This document shows, piece after piece, positions 33,202 through 39,759 of a stretch of 58,723 nucleotides of DNA (positions are counted from its first letter, which is position 1; each line of letters begins with the position of its first letter). The notes under the pieces were generated by a model, which saw only the letters and a program-made list of their open reading frames with translations, made no database searches and was not told the DNA's origin. The position numbers and the translations under genes were made by a program. The DNA is from Desulfosporosinus sp. GTDB taxonomy: Bacteria; Bacillota; Desulfitobacteriia; Desulfitobacteriales; Desulfitobacteriaceae. The DNA is taken from NCBI GenBank assembly GCA_031292095.1, contig JARLHU010000237.1:1-58723 (forward strand), written 5' to 3'.

Positions 33202-33935
33202 AACGGCCGTATCTTTTAGGGTTCATACGTAATTGTACGGATCTGGATCTACCCTGCGATCCGCCGTTTCCAACAGAATTGACAACGGTGGGTGCACACA
33301 GTGTTATTTGGTGCAAGTCCCTAACGGAGATGTTCACGACAAAACAGGACTTTCTAGCAGCTATGTTGCAGTGGCTTGAACAAATCCAAGAGCTTCAGTT
33401 AACCGTGTTACCGATTCAGTCCGGTGTGAGTGTTGTGAATGAAGTTCACTTGGTTGAGCTTTTACGGACTTATGAACAAGAACTGGATCTGTGTTTTGAC
33501 AAGGTGGAAGGATGTTCGGAGTATTGCTTGACTATTTCGGAGACAAATCAAGAATTTACGCCGGTAGCATATTCAGCATTGAGGGAGCATGTGCAAAGCG
33601 GAAGGGAGTATCTTGACCAGCTGAGGATGCGACATCAACTGATAGAAAGGGAAGTGGTACAGACTCGGGAGGTAGTTTCGCAATTTTGCGTACGCTTAAC
33701 CCCGTGGATTAAAAATTATTGGTCTGAAATCCCTCAAACTCAAGGAGCTGGAATTAATCTTGGGTTTTTAGTGCCTAATGCCTCTAAGCATGGGTTTATC
33801 AAGGAATTAAAAATCCTTTTGGATGAAGTTGGATTCACAGATGAATGGAATGGACCGTGGCCCCCGTTTCATTTCAGTTCATTTTCTCTAAAGCCTGAGA
33901 GCTATCTTATTCACAAATCTTTGAATTGGAGATAG
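33198..33935 (+). CDS. GvpF/GvpL-family protein, third copy
   Basis: 245 residues, coupled by ATGA to the previous gene. More diverged than the other two: the start is YLLGFIRNCTDLD, the P-x-x-F-G-T region is replaced by TVLPIQSGVSVVNEVHLVEL, but the C-terminal DEWNGPWPPFHF motif is intact. It probably has a specialised partner, perhaps the minor GvpA-type protein encoded just upstream. Confidence 0.85.
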   Translation: MKRPYLLGFIRNCTDLDLPCDPPFPTELTTVGAHSVIWCKSLTEMFTTKQDFLAAMLQWLEQIQELQLTVLPIQSGVSVVNEVHLVELLRTYEQELDLCFDKVEGCSEYCLTISETNQEFTPVAYSALREHVQSGREYLDQLRMRHQLIEREVVQTREVVSQFCVRLTPWIKNYWSEIPQTQGAGINLGFLVPNASKHGFIKELKILLDEVGFTDEWNGPWPPFHFSSFSLKPESYLIHKSLNWR

Positions 33936-33946
33936 GAGGTTAGCTC

Positions 33947-34279
33947 ATGACAGAAGATGACCAATCCGCTACAAAGATGGCTGAGCGCATGATGGATTTT
34001 GAAGATCGAAGCTCTGCGGGTCGTGTTAATACCAATAAAGCTAATGCAGATCAGGGGCTTGCGAAACTTGTGCTTTCTTTGGTGGAATTATTAAGGAGAG
34101 TCATGGAGCACGAAGCTTTGCGACGCATTGATGGAGGGACATTAACAGAAGGGGAGATAGAGGAAATGGGGGAAACCTTTTTAAAATTGGATAACAAAAT
34201 GGTTGAAATGCGTGAGATATTTGGACTAAAAGTGGAGGATCTAAACCTAGATCTTGGGCCTTTGGGAAATCTAATGTAG
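33947..34279 (+). CDS. gvpK: Gas vesicle protein GvpK
   Basis: 110 residues from ATG 33947 (GATAGGAGG upstream). GvpK signature: GLAKLVLSLVELLRRVMEHE, then AL-R-R-I-D-G-G-T-L-T-x-x-E-I-E-E-M-G, and LGLDLGPLG-like LNLDLGPLGNLM at the end. An accessory protein found in almost all gvp clusters. Followed 13 bases later by the gvpJ-like gene. Confidence 0.94.
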   Translation: MTEDDQSATKMAERMMDFEDRSSAGRVNTNKANADQGLAKLVLSLVELLRRVMEHEALRRIDGGTLTEGEIEEMGETFLKLDNKMVEMREIFGLKVEDLNLDLGPLGNLM

Positions 34280-34292
34280 GGGGGAAAAGAGG

Positions 34293-34640
34293 GTGGCAAT
34301 TCAACATTCGAATAACAGTAGTGGTCTAGGAGATCTCTTGGAACGGATTCTGGACAAAGGAATCGTGATTGCTGGAGATATAAAAATATCTTTGGCTGAT
34401 GTTGAACTGATAAATATCAAAATACGCTTGCTTGTGGCCTCTGTGGACAAGGCCAAAGAAATGGGGATTGACTGGTGGGCAAATGATCCTTATCTTTCAT
34501 CACGCGCAAGAATACCCGAACAAGCGATTACAGAAAATAAGGAACCAGTACAGACGCAATCGCCGGATGAGGTCGCCGAACCTAGCCCAATGGCCGAAGA
34601 AGAAAAAGAAGTAATAAAAAGACCGAGATATCGGAATTAA
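34293..34640 (+). CDS. gvpJ: GvpJ-type protein with disordered tail
   Basis: 115 residues from GTG 34293. GvpA-like core in residues 12-58 ([20 protein letters not shown], then SLADVELINIKIRLLVASVD). This is followed by about 50 residues rich in Glu, Pro and Gln, ending in a basic stretch (KRPRYRN). GvpJ-type proteins are minor wall or tip proteins with C-terminal extensions. Last gene before the two terminal gvpA copies. Confidence 0.85.
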   Translation: MAIQHSNNSSGLGDLLERILDKGIVIAGDIKISLADVELINIKIRLLVASVDKAKEMGIDWWANDPYLSSRARIPEQAITENKEPVQTQSPDEVAEPSPMAEEEKEVIKRPRYRN

Positions 34641-34652
34641 CATATTGATCCA

Positions 34653-34678
34653 ACAGGGAGGGCGAAAGCCCTTCCTGT
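34653..34678 (+). terminator. GAAA-loop hairpin after gvpJ
   Basis: An 11-bp stem ACAGGGAGGGC / GCCCTTCCTGT (one mismatch) with a GAAA loop, then AATTGTT. It separates the main gvp transcript from the terminal gvpA genes. Confidence 0.6.
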
Positions 34679-34689
34679 AATTGTTAATC

Positions 34690-34717
34690 ACACTTGTCCA
34701 TCGTTGGTCATAGGATA
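34690..34717 (+). promoter_or_regulatory. Sigma-K-like promoter before gvpA copy 2
   Basis: AC at 34690-34691, 17 bases, CATAGGATA at 34709-34717. The -10 fits CATANNNTA exactly. The start codon is 41 bases past the -10. The same 9-mer occurs in the candidates before the genes at 43044 and 52905. Confidence 0.6.
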
Positions 34718-34757
34718 TGGTAGGACAAAATCAAAAACGAAAAGGGAGGGAGAACGT

Positions 34758-34970
34758 ATGAAAAAGGATGTGGATTCCTCAAGCTTAGCAGAAGTTGTAG
34801 ACCGCATTCTAGAAAAAGGGGTAGTTATAGATGGGTATGTACGGGTTTCTCTTGTCGGAATTGAACTTTTAACAGTCGATCTGCGTATCGTGATTGCTAG
34901 TGTCAATAGCTTTTTGAGATATGCCTGCGCAGTAGGGCTAACCACCGAGTATCACGGCGATCTGTTTTAA
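34758..34970 (+). CDS. gvpA: Gas vesicle structural protein GvpA, copy 2
   Basis: 70 residues from ATG 34758, after AAAAGGGAGGGAG. Core [20 protein letters not shown] plus [20 protein letters not shown], with C in RYACAVGLT and an acidic/His tail (EYHGDLF). Nearly identical to copy 3 and distinct from copy 1. It has its own promoter-like element and its own hairpin, so it can be made in the large amounts a rib protein needs. Confidence 0.96.
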   Translation: MKKDVDSSSLAEVVDRILEKGVVIDGYVRVSLVGIELLTVDLRIVIASVNSFLRYACAVGLTTEYHGDLF

Positions 34971-34974
34971 CAAA

Positions 34975-35008
34975 AGGGAAGGGGAGGGAGAAATCCTTCC
35001 CTGATTTT
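34975..35008 (+). terminator. G-rich hairpin after gvpA copy 2
   Basis: AGGGAAGG pairs with CCTTCCCT around a 12-base purine loop, followed by GATTTTG. It starts 5 bases past the stop codon. Confidence 0.6.
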
Positions 35009-35032
35009 GAAAATAGATGAAGCTTTTCCTTC

Positions 35033-35060
35033 ACCCTTGTCCCACATAAGACATAAGATA
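35033..35060 (+). promoter_or_regulatory. Sigma-K-like promoter before gvpA copy 3
   Basis: AC at 35033-35034 in a CACCCTT context, 17 bases, CATAAGATA at 35052-35060, a full CATANNNTA match. The start codon is 30 bases further on. Confidence 0.6.
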
Positions 35061-35089
35061 ATGTAGGATAAAGAAAGGAGGGAAAACGC

Positions 35090-35302
35090 ATGAAAAAGGA
35101 TGTGGATTCCTCAAGCTTAGCAGAAGTTGTAGATCGTATTTTGGAAAAAGGGATAGTTATAGATGGGTATGTAAGGGTCTCTCTAGTCGGAATTGAACTT
35201 TTAACGGTCGATTTGCGTATCGTGATTGCCAGTGTCAATACCTTCCTGAGATATGCCTGTGCAGTAGGACTAACCACCGAACATCACAACGATATATTTT
35301 AG
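35090..35302 (+). CDS. gvpA: Gas vesicle structural protein GvpA, copy 3
   Basis: 70 residues from ATG 35090 (AAAGGAGGG upstream). It differs from copy 2 at only a few positions ([28 protein letters not shown]). The tandem duplication includes the promoter-like element and the following hairpin, so gene dosage and messenger level both rise. Last gene of the gvp cluster, convergent with a glycosyltransferase gene. Confidence 0.96.
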   Translation: MKKDVDSSSLAEVVDRILEKGIVIDGYVRVSLVGIELLTVDLRIVIASVNTFLRYACAVGLTTEHHNDIF

Positions 35303-35305
35303 CAA

Positions 35306-35329
35306 AAGGGAGGGAGAAATCCCTCCCTT
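35306..35329. terminator. GAAA-loop terminator hairpin after gvpA copy 3
   Basis: A perfect 10-bp stem AAGGGAGGGA / TCCCTCCCTT with a GAAA loop, between convergent genes. Confidence 0.7.
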
Positions 35330-35344
35330 AGTATTCTTGGAGAA

Positions 35345-36331
35345 TTACTGTCTATAAGCTTCCAAGGTTACTTCAGCTACTTTAGACCAAGGATAATGTT
35401 TGTGTATATGGTGCATTAAAGGGAGGGGAGAGGCATTAAAGGCTTGTTCAAGTGCGACCCGTAAGCTTAGGTCATCAAGAGGGTGAACATAGAGGGCCAT
35501 ATCCTGAAAGTATTCCTTAGGGCTTCCTTGGTTAGTGGAAATCACAACCGTACCGCACGCTCCTGCCTCAATGCTGGATAAGCCTGGGGTTTCAAACCAA
35601 CTAGGCAGGGCATGGGATTTCGTGGCTGAATAAGCAGAAGCGAGAAGTTCCCCCTGTAACGTACCTAGATAGATGACGTTAGAAAAAGACGTCACACTCT
35701 TGAAATACGTTTGATCATTAACAGGTCCTAAAAGAACAAGAGAAAGCCCGAGTTCTTGACAGACTTTTGCCAGCCAATGCTGATTTTTCCGTGGTGAAAT
35801 TCGGGCAGCACATAGAACGAATTCCTTGGGAATATCAGGAAAATATTCCCGAAAAAGCTGAGGGGTTGCCCCAATAAATGAATCAGGAAAGCCATTGGGT
35901 ACAACCTGAAAAGGAGCAGCCTTAAGAAAATCTTGCTGAAGCACGTCCATTTCGATAAGACTGTTGGGGAGCAAGAGAGTACATTCACTTACCAGACGAG
36001 CCCTCATGGGCTGCATGTGTTTCCAAACCGCTAGGGCATTAGCGCTTGCGCCTTCACGCTTCAAGTAAGCATTAGGAGGCCAATAAATAGGAGAGATGAC
36101 AATCTTCTTTTTCTGCTTTTGGGCATTAAGAAAAAACATATAGCTTTCTTTGATTCGAGTGATATTGAATATATGAACAAAGTCATAGGGAGACAGATCA
36201 ATATTGGGATCAGAAGATAAATGTACTTCAACACCAAGCTTGTTAAGCTCTTGCCCGGTCGACACCATTTGGACGGTATCCCCAGCGGGATTTTTCATGA
36301 AGTCCGGACGAGCTTGGAAAAGAACTTTCAT
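35345..36331 (-). CDS. GT4-type glycosyltransferase
   Basis: 328 residues from ATG 36331 (GAGGAG 8 bases upstream). GT-B fold: N-terminal KVLFQARPDFMKNPAGDTVQ, the linker VVPNGF, then FVLCAARISPRKNQHWLAKV, and the donor-site segment SWFETPGLSSIEAGACGTVV (E-x-x-G-x-x-x-x-E-A). A retaining nucleotide-sugar transferase, cytosolic. Last gene of the minus-strand operon that begins at 42409. Confidence 0.9.
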   Translation of the reverse strand: MKVLFQARPDFMKNPAGDTVQMVSTGQELNKLGVEVHLSSDPNIDLSPYDFVHIFNITRIKESYMFFLNAQKQKKKIVISPIYWPPNAYLKREGASANALAVWKHMQPMRARLVSECTLLLPNSLIEMDVLQQDFLKAAPFQVVPNGFPDSFIGATPQLFREYFPDIPKEFVLCAARISPRKNQHWLAKVCQELGLSLVLLGPVNDQTYFKSVTSFSNVIYLGTLQGELLASAYSATKSHALPSWFETPGLSSIEAGACGTVVISTNQGSPKEYFQDMALYVHPLDDLSLRVALEQAFNASPLPLMHHIHKHYPWSKVAEVTLEAYRQ

Positions 36332-36396
36332 CAAGAGTACTCCTCTCCAAAGTTACTCAGATAAATGACAATTAAAGAAGTGAAGGAAAGACATAG

Positions 36397-37347
36397 TTAT
36401 ATTTTTTCAAGGAACGTCCGAATCGAATTAATGCGCTTCTGATAGGTATGATTGCGGTACACTTCCTCCTGACCCTGATGGGCAATTTTCTGGCGGAGGT
36501 CCTCCCGACCTAGATAAAATCGCACAAGTTCTAGTGTCTCATCCGGATGACGGCTCCAGACGAGATGGACATGGTTTTTAAAAAGGTTTTCAATGGCCGG
36601 GGACCAGTGCGTTAGAAAAAAGGCTCGACAACCTAAGGCTTCAAAGGTTCGCATGCTCATCATGGTAGGGGAGTCTATCACCGAGTGTAGGCCTAAAACA
36701 ATTTTTGCTGAAGAATACGCGCAGGGTAATTGTTCATAGGGTAAATATCCTTGATAGATCTCGGGTGGCAATGTGTAATGGTCCGTGTTTGACAGCCAGT
36801 GTTCATTACCGAAAACTTTCAAATGAAACGGCCCTGAACTTAAGGGCGTGAGGATTGTTTCTAGCCCGATTCTTCTTTGAACGTATGAGGTATAGTAATT
36901 AGCAACAAGAAGCAAGTCGCAAGTATATTCAAGCGACGGTTCTGTAGGGTGATGAAAAGCAGGATTACAGGCAAAGTGGAAATATAGTGCGCGTATTTTC
37001 TCCCGCTGATAAAGGGATAGACATTCTTGAGCCGGAGTAAGTACCAGACTGGCTCCCCGTCCCAAAGGACGGGACATGCGGCGCCAGTCTGGAGGATCGT
37101 CGATGGCCCAATAAATAAGCGGGAGGGAATGACGGCGCAAAAGAGGAAAGAGCTTCCCAGCCACTGTGGAAATTGAAACACCCTCAGCTAAAGCAAAGTC
37201 TGGCTTCCATGTCCGTAGCATTTCAATCAAATGGTTTTCCCAGTCCGGCAAACGGACCGGGAGATAACGGATATTATCCTTTGGGGAAAAGCCTGAAGCT
37301 AATCCATGGCATAGCAGTGAGGAATCATTCAATAATAGAATGTTCAT
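36397..37347 (-). CDS. CgeB-like glycosyltransferase
   Basis: 316 residues from ATG 37347, which shares its A with the TAA of the upstream DUF1858-type gene (TAATG), implying coupled translation. Features of the CgeB / GT family with YpjH-like ends: LPLIYWAIDDPPDW, GASLVLTPAQECLSLYQREK, YLPYEQLPCAYSSAKIVLGL, and MSMRTFEALGCRAFFLTHWS. In Bacillus, CgeB is made late in the mother cell and alters the spore surface. A homologous transferase is at 47092. Confidence 0.88.
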   Translation of the reverse strand: MNILLLNDSSLLCHGLASGFSPKDNIRYLPVRLPDWENHLIEMLRTWKPDFALAEGVSISTVAGKLFPLLRRHSLPLIYWAIDDPPDWRRMSRPLGRGASLVLTPAQECLSLYQREKIRALYFHFACNPAFHHPTEPSLEYTCDLLLVANYYTSYVQRRIGLETILTPLSSGPFHLKVFGNEHWLSNTDHYTLPPEIYQGYLPYEQLPCAYSSAKIVLGLHSVIDSPTMMSMRTFEALGCRAFFLTHWSPAIENLFKNHVHLVWSRHPDETLELVRFYLGREDLRQKIAHQGQEEVYRNHTYQKRINSIRTFLEKI

Positions 37348-37577
37348 TAGTAATGTCTCCATTGATGGTTAGAGTGCTCAATAGCTACTTCTAAGGATTT
37401 GATCAGGCTTGCCGGGTTAATGTTGTATCGTTGAGCAGCCTGCTCAACGCTCATAGTGAGTAAGCTTTTAGCCCCTCAACCAGATGTGCAAATACCAAAT
37501 TTACGAAAGATATTAGCTGTTTGAGGATACTTGGAGAGAATTTCGGCAAGATTTGTCTTTAAATCTAGGTGATCCAT
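37347..37577 (-). CDS. DUF1858-type redox protein with in-frame TGA (candidate selenoprotein)
   Basis: The frame runs from ATG 37577, which overlaps the end of the upstream gene, to TAA at 37347-37349, 76 codons. Codon 34 is TGA (37476-37478). The reading is NLAEILSKYPQTANIFRKFG, then ICTSG, TGA, GAKSLLTMSVEQAAQRYNIN, then a final helix. DUF1858 / hybrid-cluster-associated proteins have a Cys-x-x-Cys at this place, and the TGA falls on the second Cys position. The domain continues normally past the TGA, and the true stop couples to the CgeB gene. A SECIS-like hairpin follows. The alternative is a recent nonsense mutation. Confidence 0.55.
37429..37449 (-). promoter_or_regulatory. SECIS-like hairpin downstream of the in-frame TGA
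   Basis: On the minus strand CGTTGAGCA pairs perfectly with TGCTCAACG (9 bp) around a GGC loop. The stem base is 26 bases after the TGA and the loop 35 bases after it. G in the first two loop positions and this spacing fit what I recall of bacterial SECIS elements. It also codes for SVEQAAQR. Confidence 0.4.
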
Positions 37578-39625
37578 TTGTTCCAAAAACCCCCTTTGTT
37601 CTTAACCTCTTCTTTTGAGGTTTGGAGTTGGGATAAGAGTGTTTTAAGCTTTTCGAGAGAAGAGTCGCTCTCCTCCTGTTTGACCAGCATAACCCGAAGG
37701 ACCTGGGATAGACTTTGAGTTTCCTTTTCAAGATTTGACATGGCATCTTTAACCGGCTCAAGTTCATTGAAATGGATTTCAGCTAAAGCCGGGATAGCAC
37801 TTTCTTGGTTGACTTGATGAGCATTATTGGACATATCTTCCACAACTTCGTTAAATCTCGAAAGTACGTTGCGTAGGAGAAGACTCATATCTTCATTTTC
37901 TTGTTCAATATGGGCTACTGTCGAAATCAAACGTTGCAACTCGGCATTATTCTGCTCGAGCAGGGCAACAGTTGGGGCTATGAGTTGAAGTTTGGTATTT
38001 TCTTCTTCGAGATAGGCAACGGTTGTGATCAAACGTTGCAACTCGGAATTTCCCTGCTCGAGCTGGGCAACAGTTGGGGCTATGAGTTGAAGCTTAGTAT
38101 TTTCTGCTTCGAGGTAGGCAACGGTTGAGATCAAACGTTGCAACTCGGAATTTCCCTGCTCGAGCTGAGCAACAGTTGGGGCGATGAGTTGAAGTTTGGT
38201 ATTTTCTGCTTCGAGATAGGCAACGGTTGTGATTAAACGTTGTAACTCGGAATTTTCTTGTTCGAGGTGAGCAACAGTTGGGGCTATGAGTTGAAGCTTG
38301 GTATTTTCTGCTTCGAGATAGGCAACGGTTGTGATCAAACGTTGTAACTCGGCATTATCCTGCTCGAGCTGAGCGACAGTAGAGACTAAATGTTCAAATT
38401 CGGCGTGTTCTTGCAAAGAGTGGGGCTGAATGACCTCCACTGGTTCGATCACTTCCGATGAGTTTAGGGAATTTGATTTATTCTCAGTGATTGAAACAGA
38501 TTGTACAGGATCGGAAGTGGGAGACGATAGTTCAGGATAAAAGGCTGGTACAGGTGGGGGAGTGGGGAGAGGGGTTTGAGAGGACGCCGGCAAAGGATTG
38601 ACCTGCTTTTTTGCAGCGATGCCTAGTTCGAGATAATAAGCCGGAGCGCGCCTCTCAGCTTGGTCTTCCAACCAGTAAGTCTGATGGAAATTCTTTTTAC
38701 CTTTATGCACCCATTGTAAGGGTAGATAGAAGGGTGTATGAGAGGAAATTAATTTCCATCCTTTACCATCGTTATGCATGAGAATTTCTTCCCCAGTATG
38801 GGCCAGCAGCCAAAGAACTCCGTTTTTCTCTACAGCGCCAATGCTTTTCCAGGGAGAGGGGAATGTTTTAATAGGAGCGGGTGAGGGATGCCAAGTGCTC
38901 GTCAGTTCATGAGCATCCGTTTGTTGTGCCCAGCGAACTTCAAACTGACCACCTGAATTTTTTACGACCCAAAAGAGATGATGAACGTTATCTGACGTCA
39001 TGAGTGAGGCCATATCTACAACCTCGCCAGAGATTTTTAACGTTTCGGCTGGAGAGCCCCATAGGTGAAATGTTCCATTGAAGCGGTTTGTAAAAAGAAG
39101 AGAATGCCGCCCTTGGCAGGTAATAGTTAGCAAATGGAGGTTCCCTTGACTATCAAGGTTCACGTGATAAAGGGGTTCCTGTTGATTAACAACTTCACCC
39201 ATATGAGCACTGTGCCAAGAGGACCCGTTCCAAAAACGATGCTCGATATGCCAGAGATTTCGAATGGCCTGATGCGAATAAGCGAAAAAAATATGTATTA
39301 GTTTACCTTGTGGGAAAAGGAAGAGTCGGCGATAAGTTGTGGCGCGAATGTCTAGTTTGGCGATTAAGGTTGTCAGGGGCATCGAAGGTCCAGAAATTAG
39401 AGTGTAACAGAGTTCACCGTTTGTTTTGAGCACGACCAAGTGAACGGTTTCGGGATCGGTCATGATTCCATGGGCTAAAAGTAGCGGTTCTTGGATCTGA
39501 TAGACGGGTTCGGAGCTGCCGCCTCCGAAGAGCGCACATCCCTGAGAATCGATGTGTAGGTACATGGATTCACTTTCATAGGTTAGGAGAAGGGGAGTAA
39601 TAGTGGTTCGACTTAGGTAAGCCAA
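37565..39625 (-). CDS. Large protein: beta-propeller-like head, Pro-rich linker, tandem coiled-coil stalk
   Basis: 686 residues from TTG 39625, chosen for the nearly ideal AAAGGAAGTGAT 5 bases upstream and because a hairpin sits before it; the open frame extends to 39769. Residues 1-330 are beta-rich with repeated H-x-F/L-W and W-rich strands (VHHLFWVVKNSGGQFEVRWA), propeller-like. Residues 335-400 are Pro/Ser-rich. Then ten tandem 17-residue units form a coiled coil (TVAYLEAENTKLQLIAP alternating with TVAQLEQGNSELQRLIS). The C-terminus is helical and ends GGFWNKWIT. No signal peptide. It looks like a filament or stalk component; function unknown. Confidence 0.7.
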   Translation of the reverse strand: MAYLSRTTITPLLLTYESESMYLHIDSQGCALFGGGSSEPVYQIQEPLLLAHGIMTDPETVHLVVLKTNGELCYTLISGPSMPLTTLIAKLDIRATTYRRLFLFPQGKLIHIFFAYSHQAIRNLWHIEHRFWNGSSWHSAHMGEVVNQQEPLYHVNLDSQGNLHLLTITCQGRHSLLFTNRFNGTFHLWGSPAETLKISGEVVDMASLMTSDNVHHLFWVVKNSGGQFEVRWAQQTDAHELTSTWHPSPAPIKTFPSPWKSIGAVEKNGVLWLLAHTGEEILMHNDGKGWKLISSHTPFYLPLQWVHKGKKNFHQTYWLEDQAERRAPAYYLELGIAAKKQVNPLPASSQTPLPTPPPVPAFYPELSSPTSDPVQSVSITENKSNSLNSSEVIEPVEVIQPHSLQEHAEFEHLVSTVAQLEQDNAELQRLITTVAYLEAENTKLQLIAPTVAHLEQENSELQRLITTVAYLEAENTKLQLIAPTVAQLEQGNSELQRLISTVAYLEAENTKLQLIAPTVAQLEQGNSELQRLITTVAYLEEENTKLQLIAPTVALLEQNNAELQRLISTVAHIEQENEDMSLLLRNVLSRFNEVVEDMSNNAHQVNQESAIPALAEIHFNELEPVKDAMSNLEKETQSLSQVLRVMLVKQEESDSSLEKLKTLLSQLQTSKEEVKNKGGFWNKWIT
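37895..38380 (-). repeat. 102-bp tandem repeats encoding the coiled-coil stalk
   Basis: About five copies of a 102-bp unit (34 residues, itself two 17-residue halves), highly alike at DNA level. Such DNA is prone to copy-number change by slippage or recombination. Confidence 0.85.
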
Positions 39626-39672
39626 TACAATCACTTCCTTTATTATCATGAGCATTGGTGATTCAACCTGGT

Positions 39673-39708
39673 CAAAGAAAGGGCCGTTGTGGACGACCCT
39701 CTCTTTCC
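39673..39708 (-). terminator. Hairpin between the YVTN gene and the coiled-coil gene
   Basis: On the minus strand AAAGAGAGGGTCGT pairs with ACGGCCCTTTCTTT (14 bp with two G-U pairs) around CCACA. It lies past the YVTN stop at 39760 and before the ribosome site of the next gene. It probably reduces read-through. Confidence 0.55.
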
Positions 39709-39759
39709 AGAGGGGCAACATTTGATGACTAAACATGGTGTAATAATAAGATGAATTGT

